This document shows positions 32,348 through 42,600 of a DNA stretch of 64,000 bases, piece after piece (position 1 is the first letter of the stretch; every line of letters starts with the position of its first letter). A program made the position numbers and the translations under genes. Location: positions 1 through 64,000 of the forward strand of contig JARLJU010000090.1 of assembly GCA_031291055.1 (NCBI GenBank), in the 5' to 3' direction. The notes below the pieces were generated by a model. That model did not search any database. It was not told the DNA's origin and was given only the letters and a program-made list of their open reading frames with translations. The DNA is from Rudaea sp. Its GTDB lineage: Bacteria; Pseudomonadota; Gammaproteobacteria; Xanthomonadales; Rhodanobacteraceae.

Positions 32348-34672
32348 CTATTCGTCCTCGAGCATGACGGGAGTGGTTCTCGGCATGCGAATCGTGAAGC
32401 TGCTGCCCTGCCCCAGCACCGACGACACCGCCACCGCGCCACCATGACGCCCAACCACCGCCTTGACGAACGGCAAGCCGAGCCCCACGCCGCGGCTGGC
32501 ATCATGACACGAGCCGTCGACCTGGAAGAACGGTTCGAACAGGTGCGCGAGCGCGTCCTCGGGGATGCCGATACCCTGATCCTTCACGCTGACCGTCACC
32601 CACTGCGCATCGGCTTCAATCCACACATCGATCCTCCTGCCTTCATCCGAGTACTTGATCGCGTTGTCGAGCAGATTGACGAGCGCGCGCAGCAGCATGT
32701 CGCGATTGGCTAGCACGAATACGTCGTCGCCTGCGTAATGCGGCCCCTCGACCAGGATCCGCTTCTCACCGCTGCTGTGCCAGACCTGATCGACCGCTTC
32801 GGTCGCCAGATCGTTCAGCGCAACCGGCACGTAGGTGCTCGGGTCGAGATGTTCCGCCCGCGACAGCTGCGTGAAGTTCTGCGCGATGCGCAGGCTGTAG
32901 TCGACGAGCTTGTGAAGGTTGGACAGGAACTCGGTATCGGCGCCCGCGTCAGCATGGCTGCGTTCATTGAGCAGAGACAGCACGGTCGAAAGCGGATTGC
33001 GCAGGTCGTGCGCCATATGGCGCAGCGTCAGGCGGTCACTTTCCACCGCGGCCTTGATATTGTGGATGTCGACGAGACAGATCATGCTGGCAGATGCGCC
33101 CGGTTTGTCGCCGTCTCCGATTGGCGTCACCATCATCAGGTGCGCGCGCGCGTTCCACGTCAGCTCGACAGAATGGATCTGGCCGCTCGCCTTTGCCCCC
33201 AGAATTTCACTGCGCGCCATCTCGAGCACCTGCTCCACCCCGGCCGGGGCGTCGCCAGCCCCGTCGATCGCGTCGAGCATGGCCCGACCGCTCTCATTGC
33301 AAAGCAACAGCTTGCCCTGCTGCTCGACGAAGATCGGATACGGCAGCGTCTCGATCATGCCGACATAGGCCGTCTGCCATTCGCGGATCTGCTGCATCGC
33401 CTGAGCGACTTCGTCCGCCGCCGGCGCGATGTCCGCCGCGCCCGACGGCTTCGCCGTCGACAGCGCGCCGATCAGCCGTTCGCTGACAAGGCTGCGCAGC
33501 ACACCGTATTCCTTGAGCAGGAAGTCGCGCAGGCTGCCCGCCCGGCGCCAGCCGCAGACAGCGAAGATGACACCACATACCGCGAGCGGCGGTCCAAGCG
33601 GCAACCAGTACGCCCAGCGCAACAGCAGCAGTGATTCGACGGCAATGAACGCTGCGAGCCACGCGAATGAGCAGGCGTACATCAGCCAGCCCCGCACCAG
33701 CACGCAGATCAGCAGCATCCCCAGCGCCAGAATGGCGCTCGATACCCATTGGACCACCACAGGTTCGCGCAGCAGCACGTGGCCGCCGAGCAGCGCCTCG
33801 GTCATCATCGCCTCCACTTCTACCCGGTTCAACTGATCGGCGCGCGACGACGACAGGTTGAAGGTGCCCGACAGATCCGACATCGCGTCACCGACGAACA
33901 CGAGCCGGCCACGCCAGGTCGACGCCGGAATCCGCCCCTTCAGCACGTCGACGTAGGAATAGCGATCCAGATCGAAATGCGTGGGCAGGAACAGCGCGAG
34001 CGTGCCGGGTTCGACATGCCCCATCGACGTAACGTGATCCTGCACGAAGCGCCGCACGTCGCCGAGCGGCAGCGGCACGCCGGCCAGGCGAATCGCCTGC
34101 AGGGCGACGTGCGGCAGTTCGGCGCCGTCGCCGCAGCAGCGGACATACGGCACAATACCCTGCACCAGGTGATCGCTGCCCACCACCACGCTGCGCTGTC
34201 CGACGGCTGCGGCCGCGTGTGCGAGCAACGGCGTAGGCAGCACCGTCCCGGCGTGTCCCGCACCGGCGGTAAACTGCGCGGGAATCACGACCCGTCCCTG
34301 ACGTGCCATCGCCTCAGCCAACGCTGCATCACCCGTGCCCGGGCTCATCATCGTCAGGTCAAGCACGACGCTCGACGCGTCGCCGAGGCGATTCAACACC
34401 TGCGCGTGAGATGTCCGTGCGTAGCTCGTGCCAGCACCCAGCTCACTGACAGTCTTGCGGTCGATGGCGATCACCGCCACCTGGCGATGCTCGCCACGGT
34501 CGACATGCGTCGCGACGAGATGCCAATACAAACGATCCAGCGGAGAGAACAGCGCCTCTGCCGCCGGCGTGCAACTGATCGCCGCCAGTACCACCACCAC
34601 GGCCGCCAGCAGCCACCCCGCCAGCGGTGTGGCCTGCGCCCGGCCAAACCATCGTTTGAGCCATTCAGTCAT
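32348..34672 (-). CDS. CHASE2-domain sensor histidine kinase
   Basis: 774 residues. One N-terminal helix (about 16-36), a periplasmic CHASE2 domain (about 45-300: DRLYWHLVATHVDRGEHRQVAVIAIDRKTVSELG, FVGDAMSDL), three membrane helices (about 305-385), a PAS-like region (MIETLPYPIFVEQQGKLLLCNESGRAMLDAI), then His555 in LRHMAHDLRNPLSTVLSLL, N box LVNLLDNAIKYS, G1 VKDQGIGIP and G2 GVGLGLPFVKAVVGRHGG. It should sense an envelope or extracellular cue. No response regulator is adjacent; the orphan OmpR-type regulator at the far end of the secretion operon is the natural partner (inference). Confidence 0.92.
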   Translation of the reverse strand: MTEWLKRWFGRAQATPLAGWLLAAVVVVLAAISCTPAAEALFSPLDRLYWHLVATHVDRGEHRQVAVIAIDRKTVSELGAGTSYARTSHAQVLNRLGDASSVVLDLTMMSPGTGDAALAEAMARQGRVVIPAQFTAGAGHAGTVLPTPLLAHAAAAVGQRSVVVGSDHLVQGIVPYVRCCGDGAELPHVALQAIRLAGVPLPLGDVRRFVQDHVTSMGHVEPGTLALFLPTHFDLDRYSYVDVLKGRIPASTWRGRLVFVGDAMSDLSGTFNLSSSRADQLNRVEVEAMMTEALLGGHVLLREPVVVQWVSSAILALGMLLICVLVRGWLMYACSFAWLAAFIAVESLLLLRWAYWLPLGPPLAVCGVIFAVCGWRRAGSLRDFLLKEYGVLRSLVSERLIGALSTAKPSGAADIAPAADEVAQAMQQIREWQTAYVGMIETLPYPIFVEQQGKLLLCNESGRAMLDAIDGAGDAPAGVEQVLEMARSEILGAKASGQIHSVELTWNARAHLMMVTPIGDGDKPGASASMICLVDIHNIKAAVESDRLTLRHMAHDLRNPLSTVLSLLNERSHADAGADTEFLSNLHKLVDYSLRIAQNFTQLSRAEHLDPSTYVPVALNDLATEAVDQVWHSSGEKRILVEGPHYAGDDVFVLANRDMLLRALVNLLDNAIKYSDEGRRIDVWIEADAQWVTVSVKDQGIGIPEDALAHLFEPFFQVDGSCHDASRGVGLGLPFVKAVVGRHGGAVAVSSVLGQGSSFTIRMPRTTPVMLEDE

Positions 34673-35459
34673 CTGTTCCCCGGATTGTCTTGCCCAAATC
34701 TTTTTTTTTCGTTCGCCATCTTGCGCGCGGCGACAACGCTTCTTTTCAAATCATGCATCCACCGCCCCATTTTGGTGCAGCCTTGCGCGTACAAGGGCGC
34801 ACCGCATCGCCTCCCCGGAGGCATGTTCCTTCAAGGCCGAGCACACTGAAGTAGTGTGCGGCAGACCGAGCGTATTGCCCTCGCCGGCAGCGGAGGCCCG
34901 CCATTCCCCTATTCCCCTATTCCCCTATTCCCCTATTCCCCTATTCCCCTTCCCCCACTTCCCCACGTCCCCATTTCCCGCAATGGGTGCAGCATGCCCG
35001 CGCATGCGTTCTACTCGATCCGCTCCAACGCGCCAGCCCCTCGTTGGCATCCAAGCAGGATTAAAGGGCCCCGCATTCGAGCGTGGATACGCGATTGATA
35101 TCGTGATCTACGTCAATGATAAGTGAGGTTGCGCGTCGGTCTCGGCGTTAGGGCAAGAAGCCGAGCGAAACTAGCTGGCATACAAGTGAGTATCGACCAG
35201 CCGGCGACGAAACTGAGTTCCCAGCCCCTCGTTAAGGTGACGTAAATCAAGGCACCCGCCGACTTTATCAAATTGGAATCGGAGGCAAGGGAATGGTACT
35301 GTACCGGACACGGTGGCGGAGCGCTTTGGCGCAGCAAGGGGCGTTGAAGCCGACAGCACGACGGACGACGGACCAATGTCACGCAGCGTGTCGTAGGCTT
35401 CATGATGGCGGGCAACGCCGAGGCGCTCGCGGCGAGGAAGGGCGGGTGCACTGCCTCTA
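34673..35459. other. Gene-poor region with a microsatellite
   Basis: Apart from the 8-bp repeat listed separately, no ORF here shows coding character; the track entries are low-quality frames on both strands. The segment separates the chitin/secretion block from transposon debris. Confidence 0.45.
34903..34950. repeat. Tandem 8-bp microsatellite, six copies of ATTCCCCT
   Basis: Six uninterrupted copies of ATTCCCCT, followed by decayed versions (TCCCCCAC, TTCCCCAC, GTCCCCAT). It lies about 230 bases upstream of the start of the CHASE2 kinase gene (on the minus strand), outside any convincing ORF. Such a tract can change length by slippage. Confidence 0.95.
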
Positions 35460-35866
35460 CTAGCGCAGCGCCACAGCCTCGAAGCGCGCCACCACGGCAT
35501 TGTCGGCGCCGAGCAGGTCGAGCTGGCGGCCCGCAAGGCGGTCGCGCCGTACCGTTTCCAGAGCCTGCAGGAACTGCGTTTCCTGGGCCATGCCCTGCGC
35601 GCAGGCCATCATGGTGCCCGCCAGGCCTTTGAAGCGAAGCTGGTCGCCATCGGCTTCATAGCCGCCCATCAGGCTGTTACAGCCGCCATTGCCTGACAGC
35701 CGCGCTTCGCTCGTGGCGAGGATCACGTGCGGTTCGCGCTGGCGCTCCGCCACGCTGACCGGCGCATCGCCCTGCCGCGTGAGCTTCCAGTAGGTCACGC
35801 GCAACGGGCTGTCAGGCACCTGTGCAGCTGGCTTTTCCGACAGCTTCTCCTTGCCCCTGGAAGCCG
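35460..35866 (-). pseudogene. META/HslJ-domain protein, N-terminally truncated by transposon sequence
   Basis: The reading frame contains a META domain (VTYWKLTRQGDAPVSV...SEARLSGNGGCNSLMGGYEADGDQLRFKGLAGTMMACAQGMAQETQFLQALE), as in HslJ and related envelope lipoproteins. The frame formally continues to 35966, but beyond about 35866 the bases belong to an IS5-type transposase relic read on the other strand, so the native signal peptide and N-terminus are lost. Probably not expressed as a functional protein. Confidence 0.7.
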
Positions 35867-35889
35867 ATAGCAGCTGCAACTGCAGCGCT

Positions 35890-36353
35890 CGATCGACAGC
35901 GTAGCAGCAAGCTGCTGGGCGACGCTGGACGGCGCGGGAAAGAAGATCGTCGGGCGCAAGCGGCATATTGCCGTGGATGCGAACGGCCGGTTGCTGATGG
36001 CGAGCTTGACGCCTGCAGACATCGCCGAAAGTACCGGGGCGCTGGCGGTCCTGGAGGCCCTAAAGAAGCGCTAGCCGGGACTGAAGCATCTGTTTGCAGA
36101 TGGCGCATACGATCGTCGCACGTTGATGAATAAGGCCGCGGCGCTCGACTTCGTCGTGCAGGTGGTGCGCCGTCACGAGGATCAGGTTGGCTTCGCGGTG
36201 CTACCCCGGCGTTGGGTGGTGGAACGTACCTTCGGTTGGATGGTTCGCTGGCGTCGCCTGGTCAGGGACTACGAGCGGCGTCCCGATGTGTCCGAGGCCA
36301 TGGTCTATATCGCAATGGGCGGACTGCTGATACGCAGAATTGCCGATCCTTGA
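35890..36353 (+). pseudogene. IS5-family transposase relic (5'-truncated, internal stop)
   Basis: One frame reads DGAGKKIVGRKRHIAVDANGRLLMASLTPADIAE...GALAVLEALKKR-stop-PGLKHLFADGAYDRRTLMNKAAALDFVVQVVRRHED...RRWVVERTFGWMVRWRRLVRDYERRPDVSEAMVYIAMGGLLIRRI. This is the C-terminal half of an IS5-group DDE transposase, including the WVVERTFGWM..RRL..DYE box with the catalytic Glu. A TAG at 36072-36074 interrupts it and the N-terminal half is missing. The track ORF 36123-36353 is the tail of this frame. Confidence 0.88.
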
Positions 36354-36596
36354 ATTATCAAACGGGCTCTCGGGCCGAGCGTTGTAGCTGCCATCCGTAA
36401 GAGTGGCGTTGAAGCCCGCCTACGCGTCGGCATGCAGGATGCCGCGGAAGCCGGCCAGACGAGCTTGGGGGTGCAAGCACTGGCGATTTGCAGCGCGCAT
36501 CCGGGGCGCCAGTTCGTTCTATGTTCTGTTGATCGGTATGTTTCATGCCTAGTCCTATGCTGACGTCGAGATGCCAATGGAGTTGGAAACAACGAG

Positions 36597-37480
36597 CTAT
36601 CCGAGCGACCCGACATTTGGCCAGCCAGGCGGCGCGGCCCTGAGGTATTGCAGGGTGAGCATCAGTACCCCCAGCAGACCGGCGATAATCCCAGCCAGCA
36701 TTCCCAGGTAGCCAAGCAGGTCCAGAAGCAAGCCCGCCAGCATAGGCATCACCATCGGCGTCAAGGCGAGCAGACTGGACTGAATGCCATAGTCCAGGGC
36801 AGTCATGCCGGGGCGGGTGTGGTACATCATCAGGCCGAACAACAGGCCCGCGGCGGCCCCCATCGCCATGGCAATCGCTAGGGTGGTGGCAATCAACACC
36901 GAGTGCGGAGCGTGGCCGGCGACCGCAGCCGCCAACGCCACTACGGCCGCCAGATTGAGCAACGCGCCGGCAGGCAGTGCTGCGCGTACCCCATACCGTT
37001 CATCATGCTGGCGACGGCACCGACAAGGCCGCCCGCAACGCCCGCTACCCAGGCAACGTTCTCGGCCTTCATCCCTTGGTCGAGCAGGAGCGGCTTCAGG
37101 TAGACCCAGGTAGTCCCTATAAACGGGAAGTACAACAGCGACAGGGGAATCCATGCGGGATGTTCAGCAAACGAAAAATAGGTGATCCATTGCTTGAACC
37201 CTATGCGGGTCGATGCCGGGATGAGGTTGCGGGGCGCGCGGCCGGCGATGAGGCAGAGCAAGAGCAACAGGCAGACGCCCGACAACAAGCCACCGGCCAG
37301 GATTCGGAACGGCCACTCCCAGCCGGCCCGAGCCTGCACCACGAGCATGACGCCGCCACCGACGATGGCTCCCAGGGAAGTCGCTGCCGAGCGGACGGCA
37401 CCAGAGCGAATACGCTCCGACTCCGGCAAGTATTGAATGGCCAAGCCATTGACCGGAACGTCGGCCCAGGTACCCGAATC
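36597..37480 (-). pseudogene. MFS transporter pseudogene (N-terminus lost, frameshift)
   Basis: Two frames together give an MFS C-terminal two-thirds. Frame one reads VNGLAIQYLPESERIRSGAVRSAATSLGAIVGGGVMLVV...ITYFSFAEHPAWIPLSLLYFPFIGTTWVYLKPLLLDQGMKAENVAWVAGVAGGLVGAVASMMNGMGY; frame two continues RYGVRAALPAGALLNLAAVVALAAAVAG...LLFGLMMYHTRPGMTALDYGIQSSLLALTPMVMPMLAGLLLDLLG. The switch is near 36990. The 5' part is missing, replaced by the 3' end of the MgtC-family gene at about 37480. The sequence resembles AmpG/RhtX-type importers, but the exact substrate class is uncertain. Confidence 0.75.
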
Positions 37481-38213
37481 AACTGCGCACCGGCACGATG
37501 CTGAACCGGGAGACACCCTGGGTTGCAGCCATTTCGGCCGCCAGTCCGGCCGGCGATAGCGCGCGCGCCTTGTCCGGCGCGACCAGGCTGACTCGCCACA
37601 CGGCCTGGTTGTCGGCAAACGTGATGGTCAGGCTGTCGTGCAGCACGCGATAGCCGCGGGACTTTGCCCCGTCGATCAGCAGATCGATATCCGGCGCTTC
37701 GCCGGGCTGGAAAGTCAGAGACACATCCAGCGTCGTGCGCCCCGGAAGCCTGGACTCAAGTCGGTGCAACAGAGACATCGAGCTTACGCATAGCACGGCG
37801 AGCAGCAACGCGGCGGCATAGAAACCAACGCCGAGCAACACACCTATGGCCGAGGCGGCCCAGATGGATGCCGCGGTGGTGAGGCCGCGGATGCGCATGC
37901 CGTCCTTCATGATGACCCCGGCGCAGAGGAAACCGACGCCGGTGACCACGCCCTGGATAGTATGGGTCGGGTCTGCCTGGATGTGCGCTGTGGCGCCGCC
38001 GTACCAGAGCGGCGCGTGGCCGACGAACACCGTCAGCGCCGTGGACGCCATGCACACGAGGCCGTAGGTGCGCATGCCGGCGGCGCGGCCGTTGTACGAG
38101 CGCTCGTAGCCAACCAGCATGCCGAGCAGCAGTGCGCCCACCATGTTCAGCCCGATGAACGCGTTGGCGGCGAGAAAGGCGCCGCTCCAATAGTGCTGCA
38201 GATCTCCTAGCAT
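37479..38213 (-). CDS. MgtC/SapB-family membrane protein
   Basis: 244 residues. The N-terminal half has the MgtC membrane domain: MVGALLLGMLVGYERSYNGRAAGMRTYGLVCMASTALTVFVG, then IQGVVTGVGFLCAGVIMKDGMRIRGLTTAASIWAASAIGVLLGVGFY, the highly conserved GVGFLGAG..... GLTTAA block. A soluble C-terminal domain (about 155-244) follows. MgtC proteins modulate ATP synthase or adaptation to low magnesium; the role here is unknown. The stop abuts the MFS pseudogene, so its extreme C-terminus may have been remodelled by the same deletion. Confidence 0.88.
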   Translation of the reverse strand: MLGDLQHYWSGAFLAANAFIGLNMVGALLLGMLVGYERSYNGRAAGMRTYGLVCMASTALTVFVGHAPLWYGGATAHIQADPTHTIQGVVTGVGFLCAGVIMKDGMRIRGLTTAASIWAASAIGVLLGVGFYAAALLLAVLCVSSMSLLHRLESRLPGRTTLDVSLTFQPGEAPDIDLLIDGAKSRGYRVLHDSLTITFADNQAVWRVSLVAPDKARALSPAGLAAEMAATQGVSRFSIVPVRS

Positions 38214-38225
38214 AGGATTTCGCGA

Positions 38226-39590
38226 TCAGGCTGCGAGCCAGGCATTCAACGAGCGCAAGGTGTCCTCGCTCAGTTCCCCCGCCGCGGCGGCAAGCCGCAG
38301 ACGGCCAAGGAGGTAGTCCAGGCGTGCCTGAACCAGGTCAAGCTCAGCGGCGAACACGCGCTGCTGCGCGTCCAGTACGTCGGGCTCCGTACGGGTGCCA
38401 ACGTCCCGGCCAAGCGTCGTCGCCGCGAGCGCGCTACGCGCCGAAGTCAACGACTGCTCGAGCGCGGCGACGCGCGACACGCCCGTTTTCACCGAGAGGA
38501 ATCCGTCCTGCACATTCAAGCGCACGTCTCGCCGGGCGGCGGCAACCTCCTGCTCCGCCTGGCTCTTCCTCGCAACAGATTCCCGCTCGCGCGAATCCAG
38601 TCCACCGCCCGCGTACAGCGGAATGTTGAGCTGCAAGCCGATCGTCGCGGTTCGGGTGTTGCTGGCCGCAACCCAGGGAGCCAGGTTGCCGGTTTGCCCT
38701 TGTGCGCCATAACGTGCCACGAGCGCGACGGTCGGGCGACTGCTGACGCGGTACTTGTCGATCTCTGCGCCGGCAATGTCGAGCGCCGACTGCTTGGTCT
38801 TGACGAGGTAACTCTGATCTTCACCCTTTGCCTGCCACGCCATGAGATTGTCCGGTTCCGGCGGTCGCGGCGCGAAATTGGGCGCCAGCCCGCTGAGCTG
38901 ATCGGGGGGCATGCCGACCGTTTCCAGGAAGCGCGTGCGTCGCTGCTCTAGCGCGGACTGCGCCGTGACTTCGCGACTCTCTACGCCATCCAGGCGTGCC
39001 TGGGCTTCATGAAGATCGGTGATCTTGCCCTGGCCGATGTCGAAGCGCGCCTTCGCGCGGTCCCGTTGCTGTCGCAAGGCCGCCTTCTCGGCCTGCACCA
39101 CACGCAGCGTTTCCTCGCCCATTACCACGCCGAAGTATGCCTCGGCCACCCGCAAGGCCAGGTCCTGGCGGGACTGGTCGAATTGCGTTTGCGCCAGATT
39201 CGATTGCTCGCGCAACTGCTTCCTCGTGGCGACCGCGGTCCTGTCGTACAGTGGCTGAATGAGCATCATGCCGGCCTGCCGCGCAGTGCCCGAACTATCG
39301 GCGGATACCAACGGCGCGGCCTCGGCCGGCGGGTTGCCGGACGAACGATTGTTGATCCGGTCCAGTGCCGCTTGCAGGCTTACGCGAGGACGCAGCAATG
39401 CGTCGCCCTGCACAGCCATCTCCCGCCCCGCAGTGAGTGCATCACCTGCAGCCAGGCTTGTCGGATCATGCGCCAATGCCTGCTGGTAGGCCCCCACGAG
39501 ATCTATAGCGCCTGACTCTCCGGCGTTCAGGAAAAGCATGCAGCCCAACGCCACTTGCCCGGCCCGCAGGGCCATACTCAGTCTTTTCAT
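38226..39590 (-). CDS. TolC-family outer-membrane efflux protein
   Basis: Start at MKRLSMALRAGQVALGCMLFLNAGESGAIDLVGAYQQAL, 454 residues, with signal peptide; an ATG five codons earlier is possible. Two OEP repeats (RVAEAYFGVVMGEETLRVVQAEKAALRQQRDRAKARFDIGQGKITDLHEAQARLDGV and NVQDGFLSVKTGVSRVAALEQSLTSARSALAATTLGRDVGTRTEPDVLDAQQRVF) identify a TolC-type channel. It is the third gene of the efflux operon, 29 bases after the RND pump, and supplies the outer-membrane duct. Confidence 0.93.
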   Translation of the reverse strand: MKRLSMALRAGQVALGCMLFLNAGESGAIDLVGAYQQALAHDPTSLAAGDALTAGREMAVQGDALLRPRVSLQAALDRINNRSSGNPPAEAAPLVSADSSGTARQAGMMLIQPLYDRTAVATRKQLREQSNLAQTQFDQSRQDLALRVAEAYFGVVMGEETLRVVQAEKAALRQQRDRAKARFDIGQGKITDLHEAQARLDGVESREVTAQSALEQRRTRFLETVGMPPDQLSGLAPNFAPRPPEPDNLMAWQAKGEDQSYLVKTKQSALDIAGAEIDKYRVSSRPTVALVARYGAQGQTGNLAPWVAASNTRTATIGLQLNIPLYAGGGLDSRERESVARKSQAEQEVAAARRDVRLNVQDGFLSVKTGVSRVAALEQSLTSARSALAATTLGRDVGTRTEPDVLDAQQRVFAAELDLVQARLDYLLGRLRLAAAAGELSEDTLRSLNAWLAA

Positions 39591-39619
39591 CGAAATAACT
39601 CTCATCGTCATACTTGCGA

Positions 39620-42600
39620 TCAGACGGTCTCCGGGCGCTTGGCCCGGTACCAGGTCGCATACAGAGCGGGAAGGAAGACGAGCGTCAGCACCGTGGCAAC
39701 GGCGAGGCCTCCCATGATTGCCCACGCCATGGGGCCCCAGAACACGGAATGGGTAAGCGGCACCATCGCCAGAATTGCCGCCAAGGCAGTCAGCACGATC
39801 GGACGCAGCCGCCGCACCGCCGCTTCGACGATGGCTGTCCACAGTGCGACGCCCGCGCCCACGTCTTGATCGATCTGTACGACCAGGATCACCGAGTTGC
39901 GGATGATCATTCCAGCGAGGGCGATCACACCCAACATGGCGACAAAACCAAATGGAATCTGGAATGCGGCCATGATCGCGCTGACACCGATCAGCCCGAG
40001 CGGTGCGGTCAGCAAGACCATCGCCATCTTCTTCATGTCTTGCAGTTGAATCATCAGCAGCACGAGCACCGCGATGATCGTCACAGGCATCACCGCGAAA
40101 ACGGAATGCTGGGCCTTTGCGCTCGATTCGTAAGCGCCGCCGATCTCGATGCCATAGCCGAGCGGTAGCGCCTTTTCCAGTGCGTCGATCTTCGGTTGCA
40201 GTGCACGCGTGACGTCGGGTGCCTGCGCCCCGGCGATATCGGCACGAACGGTCAACGTTGGCACGCGGTTACGCCGCCACAGCTCGCTGTCCTCGCTGTC
40301 AAGCGTGAGCCGGGCCACTTGCGAAACCGGCACAAACTTGCCATCGCGCACATAGATCTTGGCGTCCTTCAAGTTGTTCAGGTCCGTGCGTTCCGCTGCG
40401 ACAAGGCGCGAGACCACGTCGATACCCTGGTCTTCCTCGCGGTACTGCGTGATCGGCGTGCCCGACAGCGAAGCCTCAAGAGCCGCCTTGATCTGACCTG
40501 AGCTGATGCCCAGTGCACGCGCCTTGTCCTGGTCGACGTCGACCTGCACGCGCTTGATGCGTTCGCCCCAGTCCTGGTTGACCTGGCGCACGTGGGGCTC
40601 CTCACGCATGATGTCCGCCACCTGCTGCCCGATTGCACGAATCTTGGCGTTGTCCTGCCCGTACACGCGGAACTGGACCGGGTAACCGACAGGCGGACCG
40701 TTTTCCAGTCGATTGACGCGCCCACGCACATTCGGGAATTCTCCGTCGAACAGCTTCTCGAGCTTCTCCTTCGCCCGCTCTCGTGCCTCGCCGCCCTTCG
40801 TCATCACCAGCATCTCGCCCAGGTTCAGATTGGGCGTCTGCACATCGAGCGGCAGGTAGAATCGTGGCGTACCGTTGCCAACAAAGCTGGTCACCGCCGC
40901 AATGTCCGGATCGCCCTTGAGCAGGTTTTCCAGCGTCTGGACCTCGCGCTGACTCGCCTCAAAGGTCGAGGCTTTCGGCATCCACAGGTCCACAATGAGT
41001 TCGGCCCGGTCTGACGCGGGGAAGAACTGCTGGGGTATCGCCTTGAACAGCACCAGTGCGCCGACAAATGCCGCGAGCGTGATGCCGAGTACCCATACGC
41101 GCTGCTTAAGGCAGAAGTCAATGAAGTGGCGGAACTTGACATAGAAGCCGCGCTGGTAGACGGCATCCTCGTCATGCGAAGCGTGCGCATGCTCCTTCAA
41201 CAGCTTGTAGCCGATGTAAGGCGTAAAGAGGACGGCCACGATCCACGACAACAACAGCGAAATGCCCACCACCTGGAACAGGGAGTACACATATTCGCCA
41301 GTGCCCGACTTCGCAAAGCCGACCGGAAGGAAGCCCGCCGCCGTGATCAACGTGCCGGTAAGCATCGGGAAAGCCGTGGCCGTGTACGCGTAGGTGGCGG
41401 CGCGGAACTTGTCCCAGCCCTGCTCGAGCTTCAGTGCCATCATTTCGACGGCAATAATGGCGTCATCCACCAATAGTCCGAGCGCAATGATCAGCGCACC
41501 TAGCGAGATGCGCTGCAAGTCGATACCCATCACATACATCGCCAGGAACGTCATGGCCAGCACGAGCGGGATGCTGAGCGCGACGACCAGTCCCGTGCGC
41601 AAGCCCAGCGACAGGAAGCTCACGACGAGAACAATGATCACTGCCTCGGCCAGACTCTTCTTGAACTCGAAAACGGAATGCTCGACGATACGTGGCTGGT
41701 CGCTTACGGCGTGGATCTGCACACCCACCGGCAAGGTGGACTCGATGCGCTTGACCGTTTCGTCCAGCTTTGTTCCAAGCCGGATCACGTCGCCGCCCTT
41801 GCGCATGCTCACCGCAAGTCCAATCGCCTCGTTGCCGTTGAAGCGCATCCTTGAGGTGGCAGGCTGCACAAAGCCCCGACGGACGTCGGCGATATCGCCA
41901 AGGCGGAAGGTACGCTGGCCGGCACGAATGCCGATGGCGCGAATTCCTTCGACCGAGTCAAACTCGCCACTGACAGCCAGCCGCACCTGTTCCGCAGTGG
42001 TTTGCACCGTCCCGCCCGACGTCACGACATTGGTTTGTTGGAGCGTCGACGCAATCAGTGCCGGGTCGATCCCCAGCGAGGCGAGCTTGGCGGTGGAGAC
42101 TTCCACATAGATCTTCTGTTCCTGCTTGCCCACGAGGTCGACCTTGTTGACGTCGCCGACACGAAGAAACTCGTTACGAGCGGCATCCGCAATCCGTCTC
42201 AGATCGTCATAGTCGAAGCCATCACCAGTGATGGCATAGAGGTTACCGAAGGTGTCCCCGAACTCGTCATTGAAGAATGGTCCCTGCGTGCCCTGTGGCA
42301 GGGTATGCCGGATGTCGCCCATCTTCTTCCGGACCTGGTACCACACGTCCGGCACTGCGCCCGGTGGTACGTCCTCGCGCAAGTTCACCTTGACCTGCGT
42401 TTCGCCCGGCTTCACATAGGTGGACGTATAGTCGATCTCCGCCACCTCTTGCAGCTTGCGCTCGATCTTGTCGGTGACCTGATCGGCCATCTGCTGGGCG
42501 GAGCTCCCCGGCCAGTACGCCTGGACGACCATGGTCTTGATCGTGAACTCCGGGTCTTCCTTCTGGCCCAGGCTGCCATATGCCAGCACACCGGCCACGG

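Noticed and set aside
33749-34849. 366-residue plus-strand ORF over the CHASE2 kinase
   Set aside because: Shadow of the kinase; composition unlike a real protein.
34903-34950. CRISPR-like repeat array
   Set aside because: The units are 8 bases with no spacers; a simple microsatellite. No CRISPR array or cas gene is seen in the window.
36123-36353. Intact small transposase gene
   Set aside because: It is only the C-terminal piece of an IS5-family transposase interrupted by the stop at 36072; annotated as a pseudogene.
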